The translations under genes were made by a program, and so were the position numbers. Below are positions 18,340 to 26,393 of a stretch of 64,000 bases of DNA, piece by piece. Numbering within the stretch: position 1 is the first letter of the stretch; each line of letters opens with the position of its first letter. This stretch comes from Gammaproteobacteria bacterium MFB021 (lineage in GTDB: Bacteria; Pseudomonadota; Gammaproteobacteria; Pseudomonadales; Halomonadaceae): positions 49,058 through 113,057 of the forward strand of contig JNVT01000113.1 in NCBI GenBank assembly GCA_000737985.1, given 5' to 3'. The notes beneath the pieces are model-generated. The model was not told where the DNA came from, made no database searches, and worked only from the letters and a program-made list of their open reading frames with translations.

Positions 18340-20438
18340 CCCAGGATCACGGCACGACATCGCGACCGCGCGAGAGTGGCCAGTTCGCGCTCGACCTGGC
18401 GGCGCCGGCGCCGGTGGTGCTGCAGCGTGAGGGGCTGTTCGCGGCCCTGGCGCTGTGGGTCGAGCTGGGCTGGCTGCGTCAGCTCGACCGTCACTTCGCG
18501 CGCTTTATCGCTGCCCACGATGGCGATTCCGGTACCGATGCCGGTGTCGATCACACCACCGGCGGCGACCCGCTGGTATGGCTGGCGGGGGCGCTGGTGA
18601 GCCATCAGGCGGGGCGCGGCCATGTCTGCCTGTCACTGCCACGCACACTGGCGGCGCCGCACTCGGCGCTGTCGCTGCCGCCGCTGGATGGCGGTGAGCC
18701 ACCGGCCACGCCGGTGACGCTGCCGGAGCAGCTACTGGCCGGGCTCGATCTCGCCGACTGGTGTGCGCGGCTGGCAGCCTCGCCGTTGGTGGCCAGCGCC
18801 GAGACTGCTGCCACCAGCGCCACGCCGCTGGTGCTGGAGGGGGAGCGGCTCTATCTGCGCCGCTACTGGCAGGCGGAGCGCGGGGTCGCGGCACGGCTGC
18901 GCCAGCGGTTGGGCGGTACGCTCCCGGTGAGCGACGCCATGGCCGCGCCGCTGGCGGCGCTCTTCGCCGGCAATGCGGGCTCGACGGCTGATGATTCGAC
19001 GCACGGCCCTGACTGGCAGCGGGTCGCCTGCGCGTTGGCACTGCGCCAGCGCTTGACGATCATCTCCGGCGGCCCGGGCACCGGCAAGACCACCACGGTG
19101 ACACGGCTGCTGGCGCTGTTGCAGCAGCAAGCGCTGGACGCCGGGGTGGCGCTGCGGATCCGCCTGGCCGCACCCACCGGCAAGGCCGCTGCGCGGCTGT
19201 CGGAGTCGATCGCCGGCGCGGTGGCCAAGCTGCCGGTGGCGGAACACGTGCGTGCGGCGATTCCGCAGGAGGCGCAGACCCTGCACCGGCTGCTCGGGGC
19301 GCGGCCGGACACGCGCCATTTCCGCCACGATGCCGAGACGCCCCTAAGTCTCGACCTGCTGGTGGTCGACGAGGCCTCGATGGTCGATCTGGAGATGATG
19401 GCCGCGCTGCTGGCGGCGTTGCCGCCCCAGGCTCGGCTGATCCTGCTCGGCGACAAGGATCAGCTCGCCTCGGTGGAGGCGGGCTCGGTGCTCGGCGATC
19501 TCTGCGTGGGTGCCGGGGTGGAGCGTGAGGTCGGCTACACCGAGGCGACCCGCGCCTATCTGGCTCGGGTCGGTGGCGAGTCGCTGCCGGCGGCGGCGAG
19601 CGCCAACCCGCTGGCCGATCATGTGGCAATGCTGCGCCGCAGCTTTCGCTTCCACGCCGACAGCGGTATCGGTGCGCTGGCGCGGGCCGCCAATGCCGGC
19701 GAGGGTGATGTCTTTCTCGACTGCCTGGGGGCGGACTATGCCGACATCGAACGTATCGCCAGCGAGGGTGCGGCCTTCGAGCGCCGCGTGGTGGACGGCT
19801 ACCGTGCGCTGTTCACGGCCCTCGCCCGCGGTGCGCCCGCTGCCGAACTGCTGGCGCTGCAGGGCCGTTTTCAGGTGCTGTGCGCCTTGCGCCGGGGGGA
19901 GTGGGGCGTCGAGGGGCTCAACGCGCGCATTGCCCAGATTCTGCTGCGCCAGGGGTTCATCGCGCGCACCGACGGCTGGTATGCCGGGCGCCCGGTGATG
20001 GTGACCCACAACGACCCCCAACTGGGGCTCTACAACGGCGACCTGGGGCTGACCCTGGCCGACGCCGAGGGGCGCCTGCGGGTCTGCTTCGTGCAGGGGG
20101 ACGGCGTGCGCCAGGTGCTGCCCTCGCGCCTGGATGCCGCCGCCACCGCCTTCGCCATGACCGTGCATAAGTCGCAAGGCTCGGAGTTCGAGCATGTGCT
20201 GTTCGTGCTGCCGGCGCGGGCCAACCCGATCGTCACCCGCGAGCTGATCTACACTGGCGTCACCCGGGCGCGCTCACGCCTGAGCCTGGCGCTGGCGGCG
20301 GGGGCCGGGCAGAGCCGCACGCTACGCGAGGCGATCGCCCGACGCGTGGTGCGCGAGAGCGCGATCGCTGAGCGCCTGCTGTGCGATGCGCCGGCACAAG
20401 AGAGAGACGAGCGCGCGCCCGAAACGCCGCGGCTTTGA
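18336..20438 (+). CDS. recD: Exodeoxyribonuclease V subunit RecD
   Basis: This 700-residue SF1B 5'-3' helicase subunit has Walker A in ISGGPGTGKTTTVTRLL, RLAAPTGKAAARLSESI, Walker B LLVVDEASMVDLEMM, GDKDQLASVEAG, and the C-terminal MTVHKSQGSEFEHV and YTGVTRARSRLSL motifs. E. coli RecD has 608 residues. The extra length lies mainly in Ala/Asp-rich stretches of the N-terminal domain (about 65-180). The ATG overlaps the recB stop by 4 nt. No operon partner is obvious downstream, but a creatininase gene follows after 53 nt. Confidence 0.95.
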   Translation: MTQDHGTTSRPRESGQFALDLAAPAPVVLQREGLFAALALWVELGWLRQLDRHFARFIAAHDGDSGTDAGVDHTTGGDPLVWLAGALVSHQAGRGHVCLSLPRTLAAPHSALSLPPLDGGEPPATPVTLPEQLLAGLDLADWCARLAASPLVASAETAATSATPLVLEGERLYLRRYWQAERGVAARLRQRLGGTLPVSDAMAAPLAALFAGNAGSTADDSTHGPDWQRVACALALRQRLTIISGGPGTGKTTTVTRLLALLQQQALDAGVALRIRLAAPTGKAAARLSESIAGAVAKLPVAEHVRAAIPQEAQTLHRLLGARPDTRHFRHDAETPLSLDLLVVDEASMVDLEMMAALLAALPPQARLILLGDKDQLASVEAGSVLGDLCVGAGVEREVGYTEATRAYLARVGGESLPAAASANPLADHVAMLRRSFRFHADSGIGALARAANAGEGDVFLDCLGADYADIERIASEGAAFERRVVDGYRALFTALARGAPAAELLALQGRFQVLCALRRGEWGVEGLNARIAQILLRQGFIARTDGWYAGRPVMVTHNDPQLGLYNGDLGLTLADAEGRLRVCFVQGDGVRQVLPSRLDAAATAFAMTVHKSQGSEFEHVLFVLPARANPIVTRELIYTGVTRARSRLSLALAAGAGQSRTLREAIARRVVRESAIAERLLCDAPAQERDERAPETPRL

Positions 20439-20491
20439 ACCACTGATCCTGAATCAGCAGCGACTCCCAATCACCCCATGAGGAACCGGGT

Positions 20492-21307
20492 ATGACCGAT
20501 GCGCAACGCGTTCTCCACTGGCAGGATCTGACCGGCCCGGAGCTGGCCGCGCGGGTCGACGCACGCACGGTGGCGGTACTGCCGCTGGCGGCGATCGAGC
20601 AGCATGGCGCGCATCTGCCACTCTCCACCGATCTGGATATCGGCCTGGGCCTGCTGGCCGCCGCCACGTCCGAGCTGGAAAACCACGGGCTAGACAGCCC
20701 GGGCACGGTGGTCTTGCTACCGCCGCTGGCGCTGGGGGCGAGTCTCGAACACACCGCTTTCTGCGGCACCCTGAGCCTGATGCCGGAAGCGGCGATCGCG
20801 GTGATCGAGGCGCTGGGGGAGGCGGTGAGCCGGGCCGGTATCCGCCGCCTGGTGCTGTTCAACAGCCATGGCGGCAACAAGGCGGTGATCGATCTGGCCG
20901 CGCTCAAGCTGCGCGCGGCCCACGCCATGCTGGTGGTCAAGGCCAACTACTTCCGCTTCGCCCCGCCGCCCGAGGCGCTCCCCGCCGCCGAGCTGCGCCA
21001 CGGTCTCCACGGCGGGGCGCTGGAAACCGCCATGATGCTGCATCTGGCACCCGACAAGGTACGCCGCGAGGCGCTGACCAACGCGATTTCCGAGGCCCAG
21101 CGTCAGGCCGATGCCGGCGCCCGGCTGGGCCCCGAGGGCGACGCCGGCTACGCCTGGATGGCTCAGGATCTGCACCCCAGCGGGGTCACCGGAGATGCCA
21201 CGCTGGCCGATGCCGCCACCGGGCGCAGGTTGGTGGAGCACTTCGCGGCGCGACTGGCAGAGGTGATCGAGGCCGCTGCCGAGTTCGATCTCTCGACATT
21301 GCGGTAG
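20492..21307 (+). CDS. Creatininase-family amidohydrolase
   Basis: This 271-residue protein has the metal ligands of the creatininase fold: LAAIEQHGAHLPLSTDLDI (E, H and D ligands near residues 36-49), FNSHGGN near 130, and HGGALETAMMLHL near 170. Family members hydrolyse cyclic or formyl amides on ring compounds. Examples are creatinine amidohydrolase, the archaeal FAPy deformylase ArfB of flavin/F420 synthesis, and mycofactocin MftE. GAGGAACCGG precedes the ATG. It might belong functionally with the GTP cyclohydrolase II cluster that begins about 0.9 kb further on, but a Fic locus intervenes. Confidence 0.87.
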   Translation: MTDAQRVLHWQDLTGPELAARVDARTVAVLPLAAIEQHGAHLPLSTDLDIGLGLLAAATSELENHGLDSPGTVVLLPPLALGASLEHTAFCGTLSLMPEAAIAVIEALGEAVSRAGIRRLVLFNSHGGNKAVIDLAALKLRAAHAMLVVKANYFRFAPPPEALPAAELRHGLHGGALETAMMLHLAPDKVRREALTNAISEAQRQADAGARLGPEGDAGYAWMAQDLHPSGVTGDATLADAATGRRLVEHFAARLAEVIEAAAEFDLSTLR

Positions 21308-21331
21308 TCGCCATCTCTCGAGGAGAGCGTC

Positions 21332-21949
21332 ATGACCGATCGGTACTATGTGGGGGAAGAGCAGGGCGGGGCGGAGCCAGGTTCGAACGGGCAGGTGCTT
21401 GCCAACAAGCTGGGGTTGACCGATCAGGCAAGCCTGGATGAGGCAGAAGCGGAATTGCTGCTCAAGCTCTACGAGGACATTTTCGCGACATTGAGTATTC
21501 GGCAGCGGCTCAGCTCACGCTGGCTCAAGCAGTGCCACTATCGCTGGTTGGGTGCCATATACCCCTGGGCCGGGGAGGAGCGCCAGGTCAATCTGGCAAA
21601 GGATGACTCCATGTTCGCGGCGGCGGCGCAGATTCCAGGGCTGCTGCAACAGCTGGATGAACGCTGGCTATCCACACTCACGCCGTGCTGTAGCTTGACG
21701 CCTGAGCAGGCCACTCAGGCGATTGCCGAAGTTCACGTCGAGCTGATCCTGATCCATCCCTTTCGCGAAGGCAATGGCCGAATCGCTCGATTATTGGCGG
21801 ATGCCATGGCTTACCAAGCTGGACTTGGCTTGCTCGACTATACGAGCTGGCAAGGTGACAAATCAGGCTATATAGCGGCCATTCATGCCGGCATGGGGCG
21901 AGATTACTCGCCGATGGCGACATATATCAGGAGAGCGACAGTGTCTTGA
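21332..21949 (+). CDS. Fic-domain protein (predicted AMP transferase)
   Basis: This 205-residue protein carries a complete Fic active site HPFREGNGRIARLL (catalytic H142), preceded by the flap region PWAGEERQVNLAKDD and followed by DYTSWQG. Fic enzymes transfer AMP or another phosphate-containing group to target-protein hydroxyls. No clear (S/T)xxxE(G/N) inhibitory helix is visible in the protein itself, so inhibition, if any, should come from a separate polypeptide. Its base composition is less GC-rich than neighbouring genes, suggesting transfer. GAGGAGAG (from 21319) is a good ribosome site. The 3' end overlaps a convergent small gene by 23 nt. Confidence 0.9.
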   Translation: MTDRYYVGEEQGGAEPGSNGQVLANKLGLTDQASLDEAEAELLLKLYEDIFATLSIRQRLSSRWLKQCHYRWLGAIYPWAGEERQVNLAKDDSMFAAAAQIPGLLQQLDERWLSTLTPCCSLTPEQATQAIAEVHVELILIHPFREGNGRIARLLADAMAYQAGLGLLDYTSWQGDKSGYIAAIHAGMGRDYSPMATYIRRATVS

Positions 21950-22088
21950 AACGGCCGCGGCGGGCTTTCAGACGGGATTCGATCTGTTTGATCGAGTCGT
22001 CGGTCTCTACTGCCGTTGAACTTGCAACCGCTTTCAGTAGCGTTTCGCGGCGAATCGCTGGACGACGTGACTTGACATTCGTAGGCAT
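21927..22088 (-). CDS. Small convergent protein, candidate Fic antitoxin
   Basis: A 53-residue basic protein starts at ATG 22088, 7 nt after AGAGG on the reverse strand. The middle reads AVASSTAVETDDSIKQIE. STAVET resembles the inhibitory helix motif (S/T)xxxE(G/N) of Fic antitoxins, with T instead of G/N at the last position. The rest is Lys/Arg-rich with a KQIESRLKARRGRF helix. A longer frame starts at 22172 but the short start has the better ribosome site. Tail-to-tail overlap with fic is unusual for this class, whose antitoxins are normally co-directional. Function is inferred from motif and position only. Confidence 0.6.
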   Translation of the reverse strand: MPTNVKSRRPAIRRETLLKAVASSTAVETDDSIKQIESRLKARRGRFKTLSLS

Positions 22089-22225
22089 GGATCGGCCTCT
22101 GAGTGATTCTCTTCCATGATACCCGATCGCGCACGGATTCGCGCGCGCAGGCTTGGGCGCAGCTTTTCCCACGACTGCTCGTCCCCGTCTGCAAAGGAGC
22201 AGACGGGGATCGTTGTCGCTCTCTC

Positions 22226-23365
22226 TTACTTGGTCACCGGGCGCTTGAACGGCGCCACTCGGGTCTCGCTCTCCTGGCCCAGCACCTCTTCCAGCCAGTG
22301 GCCGGCGCGCTTGGCCTTGGCATCCAGATAGCGCCGGTTCTGCTGCGTCAGCTTGCCGTAGACGCCGCGCCGATTGACCACTTCGATGCCGCCCTGGGCC
22401 ATGGCGTTGAGCTTCTCCGGGTTGTTGGTGAGCAGCTCGATACGCTGGATCTGAAGCTGTTCGAGCATCTCCAGGGCGACGCCATAGGTGCGCTCGTCTT
22501 CTCCGAAGCCGAGTACCTGATCGGCATCCACGGTGTCGAGCCCGCCATCCTGCAGGGTGTAGGCGCGCAGCTTGTTGGCCAGGCCGATACCGCGCCCCTC
22601 CTGGGCCAGATAGAGCAGCACGCCGCCGCCGCGCTCGTCGATCGCGCGCACGCTCTCGCGCAGCTGCTCGCCGCAGTCGCAGCGCAGGCTGCCGAACAGA
22701 TCGCCGGTGAGACAGGCCGAATGCAGACGCACCGGCACCGCATCGTTCCAGGCCTGCGGGTCACCGATCAGGATGGCGATGTGCTCGCGCATGCCGTCGG
22801 CCTCGCGGAACATCACGAAGCGGCTCTCTTCGGCATGAGAGAGCGGGATCTGCGCTTCGCTGGTGCGCTTGAGAAAATGCGAGCGGTGCTCGGCGTAGGC
22901 CGCGATCTGCTCGGCGGGCAGCGCCAGCACCGAGCCTTCGGCGACCAGCGCCTCGACCTGGGCGCGGCGCTCGGCGGCAACGTCGGCCACCACCGCCGCC
23001 GGAATCAGCAAGCCGATACGCATCATCTCCAGCGCTGCCTGGGCGCCGGAGGAAGCGGGTCTCGGGCGGCTGTCGGCAGGCAGGCGCTTGTCCTCGGCGC
23101 TGGCCCAGGCGATCACCTCCTCGGCGGTATCGGCGGCGTCGATCGGCAGCAGCGCCGCGTCGTGCTCGGTCTCGACACCCAGCCGTGCCAGGCGGTGGCG
23201 GGTCAGGGCCAGCGCCGGCTGGCTGCCGCTCAGCGCCTGCAGGGCCGCCAGCGCCTCGTCGTCACAGCCTTCCAGCGGGTGGACCATGACATCGCTGCCG
23301 TCGGCCCGTACCAGTACCGGCAGGCCGCGTCTCAGGTCGAAAATCGCTCGCTCTACCTGTCGCAT
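22226..23365 (-). CDS. GTP cyclohydrolase II with degenerate N-terminal RibB-like domain
   Basis: This protein has 379 residues. The C-terminal half (from about residue 175) is a full GTP cyclohydrolase II, with zinc cysteines in CLTGDLFGSLRCDCG and the catalytic segment YLAQEGRGIGLANKLRAY, followed by LLTNNPEKL. It should open GTP to 2,5-diamino-6-ribosylamino-pyrimidinone phosphate. The N-terminal half occupies the place of 3,4-dihydroxybutanone-phosphate synthase but lacks its acidic DDExRExEGD and RPGHxFPL motifs. ATG 23365 is chosen because AAGGAG stands 7 nt before it. It is divergent from a RibD-like reductase. No FMN riboswitch is visible upstream, so this is probably not the housekeeping riboflavin copy. 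Confidence 0.88.
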   Translation of the reverse strand: MRQVERAIFDLRRGLPVLVRADGSDVMVHPLEGCDDEALAALQALSGSQPALALTRHRLARLGVETEHDAALLPIDAADTAEEVIAWASAEDKRLPADSRPRPASSGAQAALEMMRIGLLIPAAVVADVAAERRAQVEALVAEGSVLALPAEQIAAYAEHRSHFLKRTSEAQIPLSHAEESRFVMFREADGMREHIAILIGDPQAWNDAVPVRLHSACLTGDLFGSLRCDCGEQLRESVRAIDERGGGVLLYLAQEGRGIGLANKLRAYTLQDGGLDTVDADQVLGFGEDERTYGVALEMLEQLQIQRIELLTNNPEKLNAMAQGGIEVVNRRGVYGKLTQQNRRYLDAKAKRAGHWLEEVLGQESETRVAPFKRPVTK

Positions 23366-23539
23366 CTCATCTCTCCTTACGCATCTTCCATGATTCAAGC
23401 CGGTGTTTACCGCTTCACCGCCGGGCGTAGGCTCGGGCGCTTCCGCTAGCGGTAGGGTTTGCTAACCTTGCACGCGTGATCTCCGTGTAGCGCAACGACG
23501 CTCGCTGCGTCTTTCCCCCAGTCTGGCCGAGGAGTGCCC

Positions 23540-24439
23540 ATGACCACCAGTTTCGAGAGCGCTACGATGATCGATACGCCGCTCGCCTGGCGTTGGATTC
23601 GTGATATCGCCGCGGCGACGCGATGCCAGCGTTTCGATGGCAGGGTCGAGCGAGACGGTCTGCGCCTCGAGGTCGATGCCGAGGGTAGCTGGCACAGCGA
23701 AGCCGAGGTGAGCAGCGACGCGGCGCAGCTGTTGTCGATCTGGCTGCCCTGGTGCGTCGCCGATCTCAGCCGGGGCCCGCGGCTCATTGCCCAGCTCGGC
23801 CAGAGTCTGGATGGGCGCATCGCCACGGTCAGCGGCGCCTCCCACTACGTCACCGGCCCCCTCAGTCTGGTTCATCTTCACCGCACGCGCGCGCTGGTGG
23901 ATGCGGTGGTGGTCGGTGCCGGCACGGTGGACGCCGATGACCCCCAGCTTACGGTGCGCCACGTGGAGGGTGACAACCCGCTGCGGGTCGTGCTCGATCC
24001 GCGCGCCCGGGTCTGCGCCACGCGGGGCGTGTTCACCCGCGACGCGGCGCCGACCTGGCATCTGGTGGCCGCGGCGCGCGCTACGCATGCCGCCGCCGGG
24101 ATGGCCGCCCATGGCGCTGATCACGTCACGGTCAAGCCGCTGCGTGTCGATGCCGGCGGGGCCGATCCGGCCGTGACGCTGGCGCTGCTGGCCGAGGGTG
24201 GCCTGCCCAGCATTCTGGTCGAGGGTGGCGGTCTGACCATCTCGCGCTTCCTCGAGGCCGGCCGGCTCGATCGCCTGCACAGCGTGGTGGCGCCGATGAT
24301 CATCGGCTCCGGCCGGCCGGCGCTGACGCTGCCCGAGATCGAGACGCTGGACCGGGCGCTGCGTCCTGCCTGCCGCCACTTCAGCCTGGGCGAGGACATG
24401 CTGTTCGACTTCGACCTGCGCCGTGGTGCGGCAAGCTGA
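23540..24439 (+). CDS. RibD C-terminal reductase-domain protein without deaminase domain
   Basis: This protein has 299 residues. From about residue 83 it is a RibD-type NADPH reductase: LIAQLGQSLDGRIA, GASHYVTG, ALVDAVVVGAGTVDADDPQLTVR, NPLRVVLD, and SILVEGGG near the end. The first 80 residues show no zinc deaminase motifs (HAE, PCxxxGxxPPC) and are unlike RibD. It would thus reduce a ribosyl side chain to ribityl without deaminating the pyrimidine. GAGGAG (23529-23534) fits the ATG at 23540. It is divergent from the GTP cyclohydrolase II gene and convergent with the UPF0104 gene, which ends 41 nt away. Confidence 0.88.
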   Translation: MTTSFESATMIDTPLAWRWIRDIAAATRCQRFDGRVERDGLRLEVDAEGSWHSEAEVSSDAAQLLSIWLPWCVADLSRGPRLIAQLGQSLDGRIATVSGASHYVTGPLSLVHLHRTRALVDAVVVGAGTVDADDPQLTVRHVEGDNPLRVVLDPRARVCATRGVFTRDAAPTWHLVAAARATHAAAGMAAHGADHVTVKPLRVDAGGADPAVTLALLAEGGLPSILVEGGGLTISRFLEAGRLDRLHSVVAPMIIGSGRPALTLPEIETLDRALRPACRHFSLGEDMLFDFDLRRGAAS

Positions 24440-24480
24440 GCCGGGAGTCTCGAACGCCGGCAGACGATGTGCTGCGCCCA

Positions 24481-25464
24481 TCAGCCGATCTCCCGGTCGC
24501 TGGCCACGGCGGCCCGCGGTGTGGCATCGGCGCGGCGCCGCTCGGCCCAGTGGTCGCGGGCCAGTACCAGCGCACCGGGTAGGCTGCCGAGCAGGATCAG
24601 CAGGCCGTAGGTGATCGCCAGGGTCACCCCCTCCTGGGCCGGCAGCCCGGCCAGCGGCCAGATCAGCGCCGCGGCGCCTTCACGCAGTCCCCAGCCGGCC
24701 ACGCTCAGCGGAATTGCCATCGCCAGCAGCAGCGGCGGAATCAGCGGCAGCAGCACGTCCAGCGAGCGCGGCAGCTCCAGCGCCCGGGCGGCGCACACGA
24801 ACACGGCCACATAGGTGGCGACCACCAGCAGGGAACTGAGCAACTGGCGCGGCCAGACGTGGGACCCCAGCAGCGCCTGACGCAGATCCTGCCCCAGTCG
24901 CGCAAGCGCCTTGCCCAGGCGCCGACGCCAGAGGCTGGCCACCGTGAACAGCGCGAGTAACGCCGCGGCGGCGATGGCCCCCCCCCAGCTCAGATGTGCG
25001 CTACCCAGTCCGGCGACGATGGCCTCGCGCAGCGGCGCTGCCGCCGCCAGTGTGACCAGAGCGACCAGCACCAGCGCGATCTGCCCCGAGGCGCGTTCGA
25101 TCACCACTGCGCGGATCGCCGCGCCGCGCTGGCCGGCATCGGTGTGGCTGCCGTGGCGCCAGGCGCGGGTGGCATCACCCATCACGCCACCGGGCAGGAC
25201 CTGATTGAGAAAGGTCGCCAGGTAGTACTCGCGCAGGGCGCGGGGCCAGGGCAGGGCGATACCCACGTGGTGAGCGGTGAGACGCCAGCGCCAGGCGGAA
25301 ATCATGACCTGCGGCAGGCTCAGCGCGACGCCCGCGACGACCCACAGGGGCGACAGCGCCCCGAGCCGCGCCACGATCTCGCCGGTATTCAACTGCCAGG
25401 CGAGCGTGGCCAGCAGCGCCAGGGTGACCCCCAGGCGCAGCAGCGCGGCATGCCGCGATTTCAC
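24481..25464 (-). CDS. UPF0104 / lysylphosphatidylglycerol-synthase-TM-like membrane protein
   Basis: A membrane protein of about 327 residues with seven to eight hydrophobic segments. It has the family sequence FLNQVLPGGVMGDATRAWR near residue 85 and IPLSVAGWGLREGAAAL near 270. These domains resemble the flippase part of MprF and polyprenyl/glycolipid-linked membrane proteins, and no aminoacyltransferase domain is attached. A GTG at 25464 overlaps the stop of the methyltransferase gene (GTGA), favouring it over an open frame that reaches 25662. It is the last gene of the overlapped cluster, and may move or anchor a lipid-linked or glycosylated product. Confidence 0.85.
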   Translation of the reverse strand: MKSRHAALLRLGVTLALLATLAWQLNTGEIVARLGALSPLWVVAGVALSLPQVMISAWRWRLTAHHVGIALPWPRALREYYLATFLNQVLPGGVMGDATRAWRHGSHTDAGQRGAAIRAVVIERASGQIALVLVALVTLAAAAPLREAIVAGLGSAHLSWGGAIAAAALLALFTVASLWRRRLGKALARLGQDLRQALLGSHVWPRQLLSSLLVVATYVAVFVCAARALELPRSLDVLLPLIPPLLLAMAIPLSVAGWGLREGAAALIWPLAGLPAQEGVTLAITYGLLILLGSLPGALVLARDHWAERRRADATPRAAVASDREIG

Positions 25465-26393
25465 GCTGGCCGATCCTGAGACGTTTCGAAGGACGTGTCG
25501 AACGACATCCCCGGGGGAGAGTCTGGCGGCAGGGCGAGCAGGTCCCGGTGACCCAGGGTCAGCATCAGCCGGCCGGCGTCGAGCGCTGAAAGGCGCGTCC
25601 GGTACCAGTTTTCGATGCGTGTCGCTTGCGCCGGTGCCTGCTCCAGCAGTGCCGTGCGCCAACCCGCCATCAGCGCGTCGACCAGCGGCCAGGTCTCGCG
25701 GCCCAGGCGCCAGGGCGAAGAGGCTTCGCGCAGATGGTAGCCGTGGCGCAGGAACGCCTGCTTGAGATAGGTAGGGGCGAGGGTGCCGAGCGCCTCACCG
25801 GCGCCCTTATCGCGCTGCTGATGGGCGGCGAGGGTGTCGAACACGAAGCGGTCGTCGCCATCTTCCAGGGTCTTGCCGGCGCTGTCCTGGAAGTGGATCT
25901 CGCCATCCACGCTGAGCGTGAACAGCACGGCGCAGCCCAGTTCGCGGCAGCGCGCGGCGAGAGCGTCGATCCATTCGGCCGAGACCAGATCGAACAGCGC
26001 CGAGGCCGTGACCAGGTCGGCGCCTGTCAGTGCCTCATCCAGCGCCTGCGCCAGCGTGGCCTCGTGCACTGTTAGTTGAACTGGCTCACTCGCGGCGCTG
26101 GCGAGCGTGTCGCAGCGGCTGCGCGCGTGCGCCAGCAGACTGGGGTCATGGTCGACCAGCCGCCAGCGCTGGGGCGCATGCAGGCGCGGCGCCAGATAGC
26201 GCAGGTTGGAGCCACTGCCGCAGCCGAGATCGACCAGTGTCGCCGAGGGGGAGGCGCTGGCGCGCTGCGTCAGCCAGTGGTCGGCGGCGTGGGTCAGCTG
26301 GGCGTCGCGGGCGCGGTGGTCGACCGGTTCACGCAGGGTCAGCCAGGTATCGCTGAAGTGGGCATCGGCGGCGAGTGACGATGATGTATTCAT
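25461..26393 (-). CDS. SAM-dependent methyltransferase (class I)
   Basis: This 310-residue protein has the SAM-binding glycine loop LVDLGCGSGSNLRYLAP near residue 55, then an acidic VDHDPSLLAHAR strand end and ADLVTASALFDLVS as the motif-IV region. The second half is diverged and gives no substrate. It overlaps the glycosyltransferase upstream (ATGA) and the UPF0104 gene downstream (GTGA), so it is certainly co-translated with them. Probably it methylates an intermediate of the cluster's product. Confidence 0.87.
   Translation of the reverse strand: MNTSSSLAADAHFSDTWLTLREPVDHRARDAQLTHAADHWLTQRASASPSATLVDLGCGSGSNLRYLAPRLHAPQRWRLVDHDPSLLAHARSRCDTLASAASEPVQLTVHEATLAQALDEALTGADLVTASALFDLVSAEWIDALAARCRELGCAVLFTLSVDGEIHFQDSAGKTLEDGDDRFVFDTLAAHQQRDKGAGEALGTLAPTYLKQAFLRHGYHLREASSPWRLGRETWPLVDALMAGWRTALLEQAPAQATRIENWYRTRLSALDAGRLMLTLGHRDLLALPPDSPPGMSFDTSFETSQDRPA

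Noticed and set aside
23366..23539. FMN riboswitch between the GCHII and RibD-like genes
   Set aside because: The short gap lacks the conserved RFN box sequences, so none is called.
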